Below are positions 1-9,744 of a DNA stretch of 64,000 nt, piece after piece (positions within the stretch are counted from its first letter, which is position 1; each line of letters begins with the position of its first letter). The DNA is from Chryseobacterium luquanense (lineage in GTDB: Bacteria > Bacteroidota > Bacteroidia > Flavobacteriales > Weeksellaceae). The stretch is taken from contig NZ_JAOVZV010000001.1 in assembly GCF_026460945.1 (NCBI RefSeq), positions 496,001 to 560,000 on the forward strand, given 5' to 3'. Under the pieces are notes generated by a model. It worked only from the letters and a program-made list of their open reading frames with translations. It was not told the origin of the DNA and searched no databases. A program made the position numbers and the translations under genes.

Positions 1-252
1 CACCTCATCATTGAACAGATTGAGAAAAATGTAAAAATAACTGTAAAGGATTTTGGAGCTGGAATTGATCCATCCGTACAACCTTACCTTTTCGACCGTT
101 ATTACCGCGCTACTCATGAAGGCAGAAAATATTCCGGACTAGGATTAGGTCTTTATATTTCATCAGAAATTATTAAAAAACATGGTGGAGAAATCGGAGT
201 AGAAAGTACTGTTGGTGAAGGAAGCAGTTTTTGGTTTACACTACCATTATAA
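1..252 (+). CDS. Sensor histidine kinase, C-terminal end (cut by the window edge)
   Basis: The frame is open from the first base and ends at TAA 250-252, giving 83 residues. It reads as the second half of a HATPase_c domain: DFGAGID is the N-G1 region, YSGLGLGLYIS the G2 region, and it ends FWFTLPL as kinases of this class do. The dimerisation and sensor domains lie outside the window. It resembles the C-terminus of the next kinase (GLGIGLYIS, TFSFTLPI), so the two may be paralogues. The family assignment is firm; the signal it senses cannot be told. Confidence 0.85.
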   Translation, partial: HLIIEQIEKNVKITVKDFGAGIDPSVQPYLFDRYYRATHEGRKYSGLGLGLYISSEIIKKHGGEIGVESTVGEGSSFWFTLPL

Positions 253-457
253 TTTTTTTATAAATCATCATAGAATATTAAATCAGAATACTATTTTCAA
301 TCACAATATCAAGATTTAACAGCTATAAAAATAAGCGAGGCATAATAGTTGTATAGCAGTTATCACAACTAAGTTTATCACATAAATGCTTTTCAATATG
401 AACATTCAATGTTATTTTGAAGACAAGATTTAAAAACCTCAAAAACAGCTTATTGTA

Positions 458-1966
458 ATGCATAATAATATTGAAATTTATCTTCAGGCTTTAAATTCTG
501 CCAATTCTGGGATTATCATCACCGATAATACTCAGCCTGATAATCCTATTATTTATTGTAATAAAGCGTTTGAAATCATTACAGGGTATTCTCACAACGA
601 AATTATTGGTCACAATTGCCGTTTTTTACAGCAGGAAGATCGCAATCAGGAAGAAAGACAAATCATCAAAGATTGCATTTCTCAAGAAAAAGAATGCAAA
701 GTTGAGATTCGTAATTACAAAAAAAACGGTACTCTTTTTTGGAATGAACTTTACATTTCTCCCGTAAGAAATAGCGATAATGAAGTTACTCACTTTATTG
801 GTGTACAAAATGACATTACAGAACGAAAGCGTGCAGAAAATGAGCTTAGAGAAGAAAAACTTTCGGTTGAAAAAAAGATAAAGCTAAGAACCAAAGAATT
901 GGTTGATAAAGAAGCTTTTCTTTCCAGTATTATTCAAACCGTTCGTGAAAGTCTTTTGGTTTTAGATAATGACTATAAAGTTTTAAGTGCAAATACACAC
1001 TTTTTAAATTCATTTAAAGTTACCAACGAAGATACAGTCGGGAAACTGCTTTTCGAATTGGGAAACCATCAATGGGATATTCCTTCTCTTAAAGATTTAC
1101 TGACAAAAATATTACCAACAAACAATCCTGTAATTGATTATGAAGTAGAGCATACTTTCCCATTCATTGGAAGAAAGATTATGTTGCTTAATGCTTACAG
1201 AATTGAGTTTGAAGGGCAATATAAAGACCGAATTCTGATCGCTATTGAAGATATTACAGATAAGAAAGAATTAGACAGACGAAAAGATGATTTCCTTTCA
1301 ATCGCAAGTCATGAATTGAAAACTCCTTTAACGACAATAAAAGGTTTGGTGCAACTTCTACAAAGGATGATGCCGGAAAATTCTACCGAGCGATATATTT
1401 CTACTCTAGATAAGATTTCCATTCATGTTGACCGTTTAAACGAATTGATTAATGGACTTCTTGATACCTCAAAAATTCAATCAGGAAATATTGAAATTCA
1501 TAAAGAACCTTTCGAAATAGATAAAATTTTAAAAGATACCATTGAAACCCTCTCAATTTCTCATCCTAAGCATAATATTAAATTGGAAGGGATTACAAAA
1601 ACTACGATAATGGGTGATGATCTGCAGGTTACACAAGTAATTAATAACTTGATTTCAAATGCAGTTAAATATTCACCAAATTCCAAAAACATTGACATTT
1701 ATGCCAATAAAGTTGGAAGCTATGTAAAAATATCAATCAAAGATTATGGTGTCGGCATCAATAATCAGGATAAAGCAAAAATATTTAATCGGTTTTTCAG
1801 AGCCGGAAACATACAGAAAAAATTTCCCGGATTAGGAATTGGTCTTTATATTTCTCACGAAATTATTGCCAATCACAACGGTACACTTTGGGTAGAAAGC
1901 GAACCGGGGCAAGGTTCCACTTTTAGTTTTACCCTTCCAATAATGAAAACTAATGATAATGAATAA
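458..1966 (+). CDS. LOV-domain sensor histidine kinase (putative blue-light receptor)
   Basis: This 502-residue kinase appears soluble, with no membrane helix. Residues about 10-122 form a PAS domain of LOV type: the flavin-adduct motif NCRFLQ has Cys54, and N86, N96 and Q117 follow at +32, +42 and +63, the spacing of phototropin LOV2 (C450, N482, N492, Q513). A coiled-coil linker leads to a second PAS-like domain (about 150-270), then HisKA with SHELKTPL (His285) and HATPase_c ending TFSFTLPI. It overlaps the next gene, a single-domain response regulator, by 14 bp, so they are probably translated together. Binding of FMN and response to blue light are inferred from the motif. Confidence 0.9.
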   Translation: MHNNIEIYLQALNSANSGIIITDNTQPDNPIIYCNKAFEIITGYSHNEIIGHNCRFLQQEDRNQEERQIIKDCISQEKECKVEIRNYKKNGTLFWNELYISPVRNSDNEVTHFIGVQNDITERKRAENELREEKLSVEKKIKLRTKELVDKEAFLSSIIQTVRESLLVLDNDYKVLSANTHFLNSFKVTNEDTVGKLLFELGNHQWDIPSLKDLLTKILPTNNPVIDYEVEHTFPFIGRKIMLLNAYRIEFEGQYKDRILIAIEDITDKKELDRRKDDFLSIASHELKTPLTTIKGLVQLLQRMMPENSTERYISTLDKISIHVDRLNELINGLLDTSKIQSGNIEIHKEPFEIDKILKDTIETLSISHPKHNIKLEGITKTTIMGDDLQVTQVINNLISNAVKYSPNSKNIDIYANKVGSYVKISIKDYGVGINNQDKAKIFNRFFRAGNIQKKFPGLGIGLYISHEIIANHNGTLWVESEPGQGSTFSFTLPIMKTNDNE

Positions 1967-2324
1967 TAAGAAAATAATGGTCTGTGATGACGACCAAGGA
2001 ATACTGGATGTGATTCAGATGCTGCTGGAAACGGAAGATTTTACAGTATTTACGGAGATTAACAGTCCGGATCTTATCGATAATATAAAAGAAAACTCTC
2101 CGGATCTTCTGCTTTTAGATTTATGGATGCCTCTTTTATCGGGTGATCAAGTGTTGAAAACAATTCGTCAAATGGATGATATTAAAAATATTCCTGTAAT
2201 TGTTTTATCTGCAAGTGTTGATGGCAGTGATATCGCTTCCGATGCAGGTGCAGATGCGTTTGTTGCAAAACCGTTTGATTTGGATGATCTTGTTTCTAAA
2301 ATTAAAGGATTGCTGATGAATTAA
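1953..2324 (+). CDS. Single-domain response regulator (CheY-like)
   Basis: The 123 residues are only a receiver domain: acidic triad CDDD (11-14), phosphoacceptor D56 in LLLDLWMP, switch Ser near VLSAS and Lys in AKPF. There is no output domain, so it must act through protein contacts or a phosphorelay. The reading frame starts inside the end of the LOV kinase gene; ATG at 1953 or 1959 are both possible. The cognate kinase is very probably the LOV kinase. The last codon is followed by an A/T-rich stretch without a clear terminator. Confidence 0.88.
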   Translation: MIMNNKKIMVCDDDQGILDVIQMLLETEDFTVFTEINSPDLIDNIKENSPDLLLLDLWMPLLSGDQVLKTIRQMDDIKNIPVIVLSASVDGSDIASDAGADAFVAKPFDLDDLVSKIKGLLMN

Positions 2325-2492
2325 TTATATTTTCAAACTTCAATTTTTCATTATACTAAATTTTAAAATCCTATAATTGTATAGGGTAAATTTTCTTGCA
2401 TTCCTAAATTCACGCTACTCTGCTTAATCGCAAGTACCAAAATCACTTTGGAATATGTTTTGTTAATGACCTCAATAATAGCCAATAACCAA

Positions 2493-4973
2493 ATGAAAAA
2501 CTCAACCGTAAAAAAGAAAACGCTCAAAAAAAAGATATTTTGGACAGTCGGAATTTTTTTCGCCATTGTCTGCATTTTTCCATTTGCCTTGGATTATTAT
2601 CTCCAAAAAAAACTTCCCGATCTTATTAATGACAAAACACCTTACAAAGTTGAGCTGAATGGGTTTAATTTAAGTTTATTAAAGGGTAATCTTAAAGCAT
2701 CTGATCTTAAAATCACGACTAAAAATCCTAAAGACACTTCGGTCACACAAATAAATGGGACAATAAAAAGCATTAATATCGCAGATGTAGCTATTATGAA
2801 AGCTATTTTCAGTAAAAAATATCATGCTGAAAGCTTCCTGCTCACCGATTCCAACATTAAAGTAAAATTGGCAAAGCCTAAAAAAAATAAAGAATCTAAA
2901 AATTCAAAATTAGATTTGCACATCAATAATGTCACCATTAACAATGTTTCCGCAGACATAGAAAACTTTATTGGAAAGCCTGTTTTTAAAGGTAAAAATA
3001 TTAATGTTCAGTTAAAAGAGATTAAACAGAGTGATCAAAAATCTAAAATTCCTTTGGCTTTTTCAGAGTTTAAAATAAATGCTGATGAGGTGAAAATTGG
3101 TGTAAATGATAATTATGAAATTGTAGCCGATAAAATAAATGCAGCAAACAAAAAGCTGGAATTATTACAATTTCATCTTCAACCTTTAAAACCTACGAAT
3201 CAATACAATTCGAAAAATGTGTTTGATTTTTCTACTCAAAATCTAAGTGCTGAAGACTTCAACGTGAGTCAGGATTCGTTGATTGTTTCTAATATTACTT
3301 TCGAAAATCCTGATTTAAAAGTATATTCTACAGGAAAAAACATCGTCGATAAAACCGATAATCCAAAAGAAATTGATTTAAAAATAGGTTTAAAAAATAT
3401 CTATTTCAAGAAAGGAAAAATTAATGTTTTTCAGAGTAATAAAGAAAAAACTGCTTCGGTTGACAATTTCAATTTTAATTTGAGTGATATTGTTTTTGAT
3501 AAAAATACGGTAAAAGAAAAAATTCCTTTCCGATTTACAAAACATGATATTGAAGCTGAAAATATTTATTTTAAAGCAGATCCGCTTCAGGCTGTTAAAA
3601 TTAAAAACATTTCTTCAAAAGATTCAAATATTACTATTGACGGATTTGAAATGATTGCTTTGGGAAAAAGTTCTACTAAAGACCTTTTTAACATCAACAC
3701 AAAACAAATCAAAATACTGAACAACCAAAGTAAATATATCGGGCAAAAACTGAGTGTTAAATTTCGAGGAATTGAAGTAGATAATCCTGAAATTAAAATT
3801 ATTTCTGCAGTCAACAAAAAGAAACAAACACAAAAAGCCACTACTCCACCAGAATTTACCGCTGATATAGGATTTTTGCACATCAGTAATGGAAAAATTT
3901 CGCAAAGAGTTCAGAATTTGGATAAAATGTCAATCGGAACATTAGATGTGAAACTAGATCATATTATATCAAATACTCAATTACTAAAAAGCAGTTTTCC
4001 TTTTACCACGCAAAAAAGTGATATTAATGCAGAAAATATTTATTTGGATGCCGGTAAATACTACAAGCTAAAATTAGGTCAAGTAAAAAATAATGGTAAA
4101 ACGACTGAAATCAACAGTTTTAATTATCTTCCAAAATATTCTCGAGCTGGGTTTAGCAAAGTGATTGCAAAAGAGGAAGATTTATACACCATTACTGCGA
4201 AAAAAATAAATATAAAAGACAGTAAATCGATTTTTGAAGAACATAAAAACATAGATTTAAATACCATCGATATCGATGGTTTAAACTGTAATATTTATCA
4301 TGATTTGGCTCCGCCGGATGATATTGCGGTACGATATCTTTTCAGTAAAAAACTTCGTGACGTAAAAATTCCTTTATTCATTCAAAAGATTAATCTAAAA
4401 AATTCTATTCTGGAATATGAAGAAAATGCAGAGAACAGCAATATTCCGGGAAAACTGACTTTTAACCGCTTTAATGCAACTATTTCTAATGTAAATAATG
4501 CGAAGATTAAAGGCAGACCAACCACAATAAATACCGATGCATCTTTTGATTTTTACGGAACTGCTCCTACGAAAGTTAATTGGAAATTTGACGTAACCGA
4601 TCCTGCCGATAAATTTACTATTAAAGGTAATATTGAAAAGCTTTCTGCAGAAAATGTAAACCTTTTTGTACGTCCTTATCTTAATATTACTTTAGATGGA
4701 AATATTGATTACCTGAAATTTGATTATTACGGAAGCAATGCAGGAATTGCGGGAAAATTTTATTTCAAGTACAATGATATGTATGTCAATTTTCTCAACA
4801 AAAAAGGAAATGAAAGAAAACTTTTAAGTAAAGTTGCCAATTGGTTTGTAAAAGACGAATCGACTGGTGAACCCAACCACGTAGTTATCGAAAAGAAAAG
4901 AGAACCGGAAAGAAGTTTTTTCAGTATGCTGTGGCAAGGATTGATGGAGGGTTTGAAGAAATATCTTATTTAA
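2493..4973 (+). CDS. Large AsmA/DUF748-like envelope protein
   Basis: The 826-residue product has a Lys-rich N-terminus (KKKTLKKK), one membrane helix (about 12-35), and a long beta-rich, Asn/Lys/Ile-rich region with recurring segments of the type NINADxIxxG, as in AsmA/DUF748 proteins that span the periplasm and are linked to lipid transport or outer-membrane homeostasis. The ATG at 2493 was chosen because it places the charged segment and helix at the N-terminus; upstream in-frame starts at 2448 (TTG) and 2466 (ATG) add a non-signal-like leader. Followed by a bidirectional terminator. The precise function is unknown. Confidence 0.65.
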   Translation: MKNSTVKKKTLKKKIFWTVGIFFAIVCIFPFALDYYLQKKLPDLINDKTPYKVELNGFNLSLLKGNLKASDLKITTKNPKDTSVTQINGTIKSINIADVAIMKAIFSKKYHAESFLLTDSNIKVKLAKPKKNKESKNSKLDLHINNVTINNVSADIENFIGKPVFKGKNINVQLKEIKQSDQKSKIPLAFSEFKINADEVKIGVNDNYEIVADKINAANKKLELLQFHLQPLKPTNQYNSKNVFDFSTQNLSAEDFNVSQDSLIVSNITFENPDLKVYSTGKNIVDKTDNPKEIDLKIGLKNIYFKKGKINVFQSNKEKTASVDNFNFNLSDIVFDKNTVKEKIPFRFTKHDIEAENIYFKADPLQAVKIKNISSKDSNITIDGFEMIALGKSSTKDLFNINTKQIKILNNQSKYIGQKLSVKFRGIEVDNPEIKIISAVNKKKQTQKATTPPEFTADIGFLHISNGKISQRVQNLDKMSIGTLDVKLDHIISNTQLLKSSFPFTTQKSDINAENIYLDAGKYYKLKLGQVKNNGKTTEINSFNYLPKYSRAGFSKVIAKEEDLYTITAKKINIKDSKSIFEEHKNIDLNTIDIDGLNCNIYHDLAPPDDIAVRYLFSKKLRDVKIPLFIQKINLKNSILEYEENAENSNIPGKLTFNRFNATISNVNNAKIKGRPTTINTDASFDFYGTAPTKVNWKFDVTDPADKFTIKGNIEKLSAENVNLFVRPYLNITLDGNIDYLKFDYYGSNAGIAGKFYFKYNDMYVNFLNKKGNERKLLSKVANWFVKDESTGEPNHVVIEKKREPERSFFSMLWQGLMEGLKKYLI

Positions 4974-5026
4974 AAATATACTATTTAGCTCTCCACAAAA
5001 GAAAATACTTATTAAATTTTTAAGAA

Positions 5027-5063
5027 AAAAAATCCAACCTGTAATTGCTCAGGTTGGATTTTT
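5027..5063. terminator. Bidirectional intrinsic terminator between convergent genes
   Basis: Arms AATCCAACCTG and CAGGTTGGATT enclose an 8-nt loop, with A and T runs on both sides. It lies between the AsmA-like gene (+) and the metallophosphatase gene (-) and can serve both. Confidence 0.85.
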
Positions 5064-5082
5064 AGATAAAATAATTTTAGTT

Positions 5083-7836
5083 TTATTCTACAATTAGCTT
5101 TAAAGTAAATAATTTCCTGGTATATACTTTTACAAAATAAACACCTTTCGGTAAATTTTCGTTTACTAAAGAGAATTTTTGGTCATTTACATTTTTCGTT
5201 TCGTATAATAATTGTCCGGCAGCTGATAAAAGCTGAATCTTTTCAATAGGATAATCACTTTTAATGAAAGTCGGCTGTCCTGGTTTTGCAGGGTTCGGAT
5301 AGAGAATTACGTTTTTCTCAGTAGCATTGTGTGTCTCGTTTGTGCATAAAGTTGCACCCACTACCTCAAAAGAAACTCTATTGGAAACTTCTGTGTAAGA
5401 ATCATTGGTAAACATTACCATATAATAATTTCCGGTCGTTGTCGGAACACCGTTTACATTTCCGGTAATCGTTTTTGTACCTTGTGTAACCCCGTCAAAA
5501 TAAGTGTATGATGTAAATTGATCATTTGGCACCTGCACACTTTGAGGATAAATTCCTAACCAATCTTTGATGATTCCCGGAGAATCCGTCCAGGATGCTG
5601 TGATATTTTCTCCTAAAGTGTAAACCGGTTTGTTGATCCAAAGATCTGTAACAATATCACCTACTTTAAAGAAAACTTTCTCACCTATTTGCGTGTAACC
5701 GTCTTCTAAAAGATAAGTTGCATAATAATATCCTTTTGGTAATCCCGTAAAGTTTTTTGTTCCGGCTGCAGTAGTTACATAACTCCAAGCTGCGGAAGGG
5801 TTTGCTGATCCCGGTACTTGTCCCATTTTGTAGATTCCGATCCAATCATTGGTAAGATTGGGTCCGTTAGAATAATTTACTACAACAGTTCCACCAACAG
5901 GATAAGAATCTGCTGTCGTCTGCAGAACAACTTTTGGTCCTATATAGAAATTTTTTCTACCGGTAATTTCCGTGTATCCATTATTAGCAAAAAAACCTGC
6001 AAAATACTGTCCTTTCGTCGCTAAACCTGTATTGAAATTGGCTGTTCCTGAAGTTTGTCCGTCAGTATACTTATAAGTCTGAGAAGTTACTGCAGTAGGA
6101 TTTTGACCTTTTTTGTAAATTCCTATCCAATCCTGCTGGTTTCCGGGACCATCTGTGTAGGTTGCAAGGATGGCTTCATTTTGAAGATATTCTGTTTTAT
6201 TTAAAACCAACTGAGGATTAGAAACTACACTTCCAGTTATCTGAAAAGATTTCACATCACTCCAATCACTCCACTCCAGATTTCTGTCTCTGTAACGTAC
6301 TTTCACGTAGTAAACTCCATTTGTAATAGAATTCGCTGCAATAGTTGCTTTTGTGAGATCTACTCCAGCATTTATATTCTTTGTCACATCGGGATTTCCT
6401 GTACCGTCTTTTCCGAACCAGTTTTCATAATCACGGTAAAATTCTTTATCGATTACAGAAAAATCTGCCGTTTTACTGATAAGGAACTGAGAAGTATTTA
6501 AAAGTTCTGAAGTTGTAGTTGAAAAAGCACTTCCGTTTAAAGTCAAAGGTAGTGTTACTGGTGCTGTAAATACATTGTTAACTGTAGGTTTTGTAGGTTT
6601 TGCTAAATTTTTATATCTGTGGAAGCTGTCAACCAAAATACTGTTTTTTTGGTTATAAATACTTCCTATTGAGTAGCTTTCAACATCAACTTTTCCGTTG
6701 ATAACATCCACTTCAATGATTTGATACGTCCAATCAGTCAGTGTTTTTTGCACGTCATCAAAATCCTGCTCGTTAGACATTCCCCAATATTGATCCCACG
6801 CTGTTCCACCAGAAATAATTTGATAATTTGGCGAATTTTTGAGCTGCCCTCTATGATAAAGATGATGGTGAGCGCCAACATGCATTAAATATTTGTCTGA
6901 AGTGGTCAACATTGGTACTGCTGTATTTCTTACCCACGTCGAAATATCACCAACATATTGTTCAGCCTGATAAGGTCTGTGGCTTAAAGAAATAATCCAA
7001 TGTACCGTGTTATCTGTAGCAGCGGCAGTAAGAACCTGTTGAAGCCAAGTTTGTTGCGCAGCACCTGTATGTTCTGAACTTAAGCTTACAAATAAAACAT
7101 TTCCGGCCTGTTGTGCATAATAGTTTTCGTTTCCTGAGCTGATGTTTTTGTAGCTAAGTTCATCAATAAAAAAGTGCGCGTAATAAGAGCTCATTCCTAA
7201 AGTTCCATAGGTTTCATGATTTCCCACAGTAGTTTGAATGGGAAGATAAGGAGAAAGCTTTTGGTTTTTCTTAAAGTGAACATTTTCATAATGGTCAAGT
7301 GTTCCTACGTCCACTTGATCTCCCACCATAAAAGTTAAAGCGATATTGTCTGAAGGATCATTTGTTGCACCAAATCTTTCTTTAATTTTTTTGTAAGCAT
7401 GAAGATTTAGAGAGTCATATCTGGGTTCATTTTTGATTTGATTATCTCCCATAATCAGAAATCTGATTTTTCCATTTGCAGTTACAGGCTGCCCTGGAAG
7501 AGGAAGTGTACGAAAATTATATACAGCAGATTCGTTGGTTCCTGTTTTGGTTTTATAATAATATTTTGTATTCGGCTGAAGATTCGTAATTTTTGCCGTA
7601 TGATAAAAGTAATTATTGCTGTACCCTGTATCAGAAAAAACATTAGTGGTTCCGGTAACAGTAACGCTGAGGTTAGTAGGAGAAGTTCCGTAATAAACGG
7701 TTGTTTCGTTATTGGAAGATGTTTTCCAATTCACAATCATCGAGTTGGGAGTTGGGTTCTGCAGATAAGGAACCAACGTTTGCCCAAAACCGATTTGTAT
7801 TACAAAGCAGCAAAGCAGAAGTAAATAATGTTTCAT
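5083..7836 (-). CDS. T9SS-exported purple-acid-phosphatase-like metallophosphoesterase
   Basis: 917 residues. Signal peptide 1-19 (cleaved after IGFGQ), an N-terminal fibronectin/PAP-like domain to about 115, and a calcineurin-type phosphoesterase core with metal motifs GDN (130-132), GDQVD (about 172), GNHE (205-208), SHRPY (about 286) and GAHHHLYH (about 318). Residues about 530-840 hold three tandem modules of roughly 95 residues, each with DWI/LGIY and ending GYTEI/GYTQI/SYTEV. The last ~75 residues (YPNP ... KGVYFVKV ... LKLIVE) are a type A T9SS sorting domain, so export to or beyond the cell surface is expected. Substrate unknown; phosphomonoesters are plausible. Confidence 0.88.
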   Translation of the reverse strand: MKHYLLLLCCFVIQIGFGQTLVPYLQNPTPNSMIVNWKTSSNNETTVYYGTSPTNLSVTVTGTTNVFSDTGYSNNYFYHTAKITNLQPNTKYYYKTKTGTNESAVYNFRTLPLPGQPVTANGKIRFLIMGDNQIKNEPRYDSLNLHAYKKIKERFGATNDPSDNIALTFMVGDQVDVGTLDHYENVHFKKNQKLSPYLPIQTTVGNHETYGTLGMSSYYAHFFIDELSYKNISSGNENYYAQQAGNVLFVSLSSEHTGAAQQTWLQQVLTAAATDNTVHWIISLSHRPYQAEQYVGDISTWVRNTAVPMLTTSDKYLMHVGAHHHLYHRGQLKNSPNYQIISGGTAWDQYWGMSNEQDFDDVQKTLTDWTYQIIEVDVINGKVDVESYSIGSIYNQKNSILVDSFHRYKNLAKPTKPTVNNVFTAPVTLPLTLNGSAFSTTTSELLNTSQFLISKTADFSVIDKEFYRDYENWFGKDGTGNPDVTKNINAGVDLTKATIAANSITNGVYYVKVRYRDRNLEWSDWSDVKSFQITGSVVSNPQLVLNKTEYLQNEAILATYTDGPGNQQDWIGIYKKGQNPTAVTSQTYKYTDGQTSGTANFNTGLATKGQYFAGFFANNGYTEITGRKNFYIGPKVVLQTTADSYPVGGTVVVNYSNGPNLTNDWIGIYKMGQVPGSANPSAAWSYVTTAAGTKNFTGLPKGYYYATYLLEDGYTQIGEKVFFKVGDIVTDLWINKPVYTLGENITASWTDSPGIIKDWLGIYPQSVQVPNDQFTSYTYFDGVTQGTKTITGNVNGVPTTTGNYYMVMFTNDSYTEVSNRVSFEVVGATLCTNETHNATEKNVILYPNPAKPGQPTFIKSDYPIEKIQLLSAAGQLLYETKNVNDQKFSLVNENLPKGVYFVKVYTRKLFTLKLIVE

Positions 7837-8474
7837 AAGATGGAATAATAGGATTAGATTTTTAATGCGGCAAAGCTATGTACTTCCTATTATCACACTA
7901 TTAATGGTCTGTTAACTATTATTTACATTATCTAATCAGTTCAAATTGAATCTTAACTTATATTTAATAAAAACTTCAAACCAGACATTTAAGTCTCAAT
8001 AGAAATTAATTATTGAAAACAACTATAAATTTAAAAACATTAGAGAATGTTGAAAAAAAATTTGGCAAGAATTAGATTCTGATGAAAATTCATATTTAAT
8101 TGTAAACTGCAACAATTTACGTAAAAAACCTCTGGATGATTTTTATTGAAGATTTGAGGATTATGATTAGTTAAAATATAGGTTTAGATTATTTAATCTC
8201 AATTACTACTGAAAAATTAGATAAAAATATTTTTGCTGAAGAAGATTTATTAATTGCAGTTTTAGAAAGTAGTATTGAATTTTGGAAAAATCACAAAGAA
8301 AACCATTCATTAATTTGTGATATTTTTCAACGAAATGAGTCTTTGCTGAAAGAGTTTGATAAAAATTGGGAAATCAAAAAAAAGTAGTTTGATTGTTTAA
8401 ACTTTAAATGTATCAGCAAAACAGATAAATAAAAAATCTTCAATTACACATTGAGAGATATTTAAGAAAGTTTA
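7837..8474. other. Intergenic region with promoter of the phosphatase gene and a gene relic
   Basis: About 640 bp. The first 200 bp are A/T-rich with no recognisable gene and should contain the promoter of the leftward metallophosphatase gene. From 8063 to 8387 lies a decayed rightward reading frame (listed separately). No terminator hairpin was found before the cupin stop at 8475. Confidence 0.5.
8063..8387 (+). pseudogene. Relic of a small unrecognised protein gene
   Basis: Two reading frames together read like one protein. Frame 1 (8063-8149) gives WQELDSDENSYLIVNCNNL followed by RKKPLDDFY and a stop, after which FEDYD continues in the same frame to another stop. Frame 2 (8175-8387) gives GLDYLISITTEKLDKNIF, then a helical, charged tail ending NWEIKKK and stop. 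Composition is coding-like, but two stops and one frame change interrupt it and no start is obvious. The family was not recognised. It could also be chance open frame in A/T-rich DNA, though the amphipathic second half argues against that. Confidence 0.4.
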
Positions 8475-8957
8475 TTATTTCAAATACTCCTCATCCCTCA
8501 CAGGCAGCAACCAAATCACCGCCTCCTTATCACTGTTTCCAATGGCCAAATGAGAAAAATGACTGTCGATACTTGCGCCGTGCCAGTGCTCCACATTGGG
8601 CGGACATTTGATGACATTACCTTTTCGCAGAATTTTCTTTGCCTGTCCTCTTTCCTGATAGTAGCCGACGCCGTCTGTCACCAATATAATCTGCCCTCCC
8701 GGATGTTTGTGCCAGCGGTTTCTTGCGCCCGGTTCGAAAGTGACGTTGCCGACGGTAATTGGATTTTCAGGGTCATTCGTTACCAACATTTTCAGGTAAG
8801 CGGTTCCTGTAAAATTTTCGCTCTTTACTTTTTCGCCTTTTTCAAACAGGGTTTTAGATTCCGTCTGCATATTTTTTTGAGTTTGAGACTTCAGTTGACT
8901 GTTTGAAAAAATAAGAATCACAAAACTTAGAGACGTCAGAAATGATGCTTTTTTCAT
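8475..8957 (-). CDS. Exported cupin (cupin 1)
   Basis: 160 residues: a signal peptide (KKASFLTSLSFVILIFSNS), then a single cupin_2 domain. The metal-binding motif is RWHKHPGGQ with a later VEHWHGA, giving the usual His set, and GYYQERG in the intermotif. It resembles small manganese cupins such as (R)-mandelonitrile lyase-type enzymes, but substrate cannot be deduced. It is the last gene of the leftward group, 16 bp after the CMD-family gene, and is a close paralogue of cupin 2 (13213-13671), sharing CPPNVEHWHGAS. Confidence 0.85.
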   Translation of the reverse strand: MKKASFLTSLSFVILIFSNSQLKSQTQKNMQTESKTLFEKGEKVKSENFTGTAYLKMLVTNDPENPITVGNVTFEPGARNRWHKHPGGQIILVTDGVGYYQERGQAKKILRKGNVIKCPPNVEHWHGASIDSHFSHLAIGNSDKEAVIWLLPVRDEEYLK

Positions 8958-8973
8958 TTGTAAAATTTTAAAT

Positions 8974-9717
8974 TTATTTTGATTTTCTTGTTTTTAAAAC
9001 TTCTTTCAGAACCGTGGCAGCCGCTGCTGATTTTTCCTTACTGATGGTCGGAGTGATAACATTAACAAATTCATTCAACTGTTCGGGCGACCAACCGACA
9101 TTTAATGAAAGTCCCAAATGCGACTGCAACATTGGGTCCGCATCGCCAATGGCGGTGATAATGGAAATGGTCACCAATTCTCTCTGTTTAAATGTCAAAA
9201 CACCTCTTTCGAAAATATCTGCAAACAGATGTTCCTTTAAAAAAGTATCAATCGCAGGTGCAAACGCTGAATATCCTGAAAGTTTATCAGGTTGCGGCGC
9301 ACCAGAAAGTTCTTCCAATATCTTTTTACCTCTTTCGTACTTGGTCTTTTCATCAATAATCGGCGAAGCTTCAGCTCCTACATTATCCCTGATGCCTTTA
9401 GTTTTTCGTTGTTCCAAGACTTCCATAAAAGTCTGCAAACCTCTAATGCTTCTCGGAAAACCGCAGTAAGCATAAGAGTGAACAATCATTTCTTTGATTT
9501 CGTTAATGGTCAAACCAGCATCGAGACCTGAATTTAAAGCTGTTTTCAGTTCAGTCAGTTTTCCATGCGCTGTGAAGGATGAAATGGTGATAATACTTTT
9601 ATCTTTTGAATTTAATTCTGAATTTGATGTTGACATTTGCTGTGCTTTTATTGTATTGAAAAACAGTGAAATTCCCGTCAGTAAAACGATTACGGTTGTC
9701 AATTTTATTCTCTTCAT
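8974..9717 (-). CDS. Exported two-domain carboxymuconolactone-decarboxylase-family protein (CMD 1)
   Basis: 247 residues with a signal peptide (about 1-25, ending NTIKAQ) and two CMD/AhpD-like helical domains (about 36-115 and 150-240). Domain 1 has the gamma-CMD signature EIKEMIVHSYAYCGFPRS; the AhpD CxxC pair is absent, so a thiol-disulfide role is unlikely. Domain 2 has RELVTISIITAIGDADPMLQ. A paralogue lies at 14372-15100 with near-identical blocks. It is 27 bp after the flavodoxin gene and 16 bp before cupin 1, the same CMD-cupin pairing as the second module. Confidence 0.85.
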   Translation of the reverse strand: MKRIKLTTVIVLLTGISLFFNTIKAQQMSTSNSELNSKDKSIITISSFTAHGKLTELKTALNSGLDAGLTINEIKEMIVHSYAYCGFPRSIRGLQTFMEVLEQRKTKGIRDNVGAEASPIIDEKTKYERGKKILEELSGAPQPDKLSGYSAFAPAIDTFLKEHLFADIFERGVLTFKQRELVTISIITAIGDADPMLQSHLGLSLNVGWSPEQLNEFVNVITPTISKEKSAAAATVLKEVLKTRKSK

Positions 9718-9744
9718 TTTCTTTTGCTTTAAATATAATTTTAA

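Noticed and set aside
7438..7824. 128-codon rightward frame opposite the phosphatase gene
   Set aside because: Lies wholly antisense to a conserved catalytic domain.
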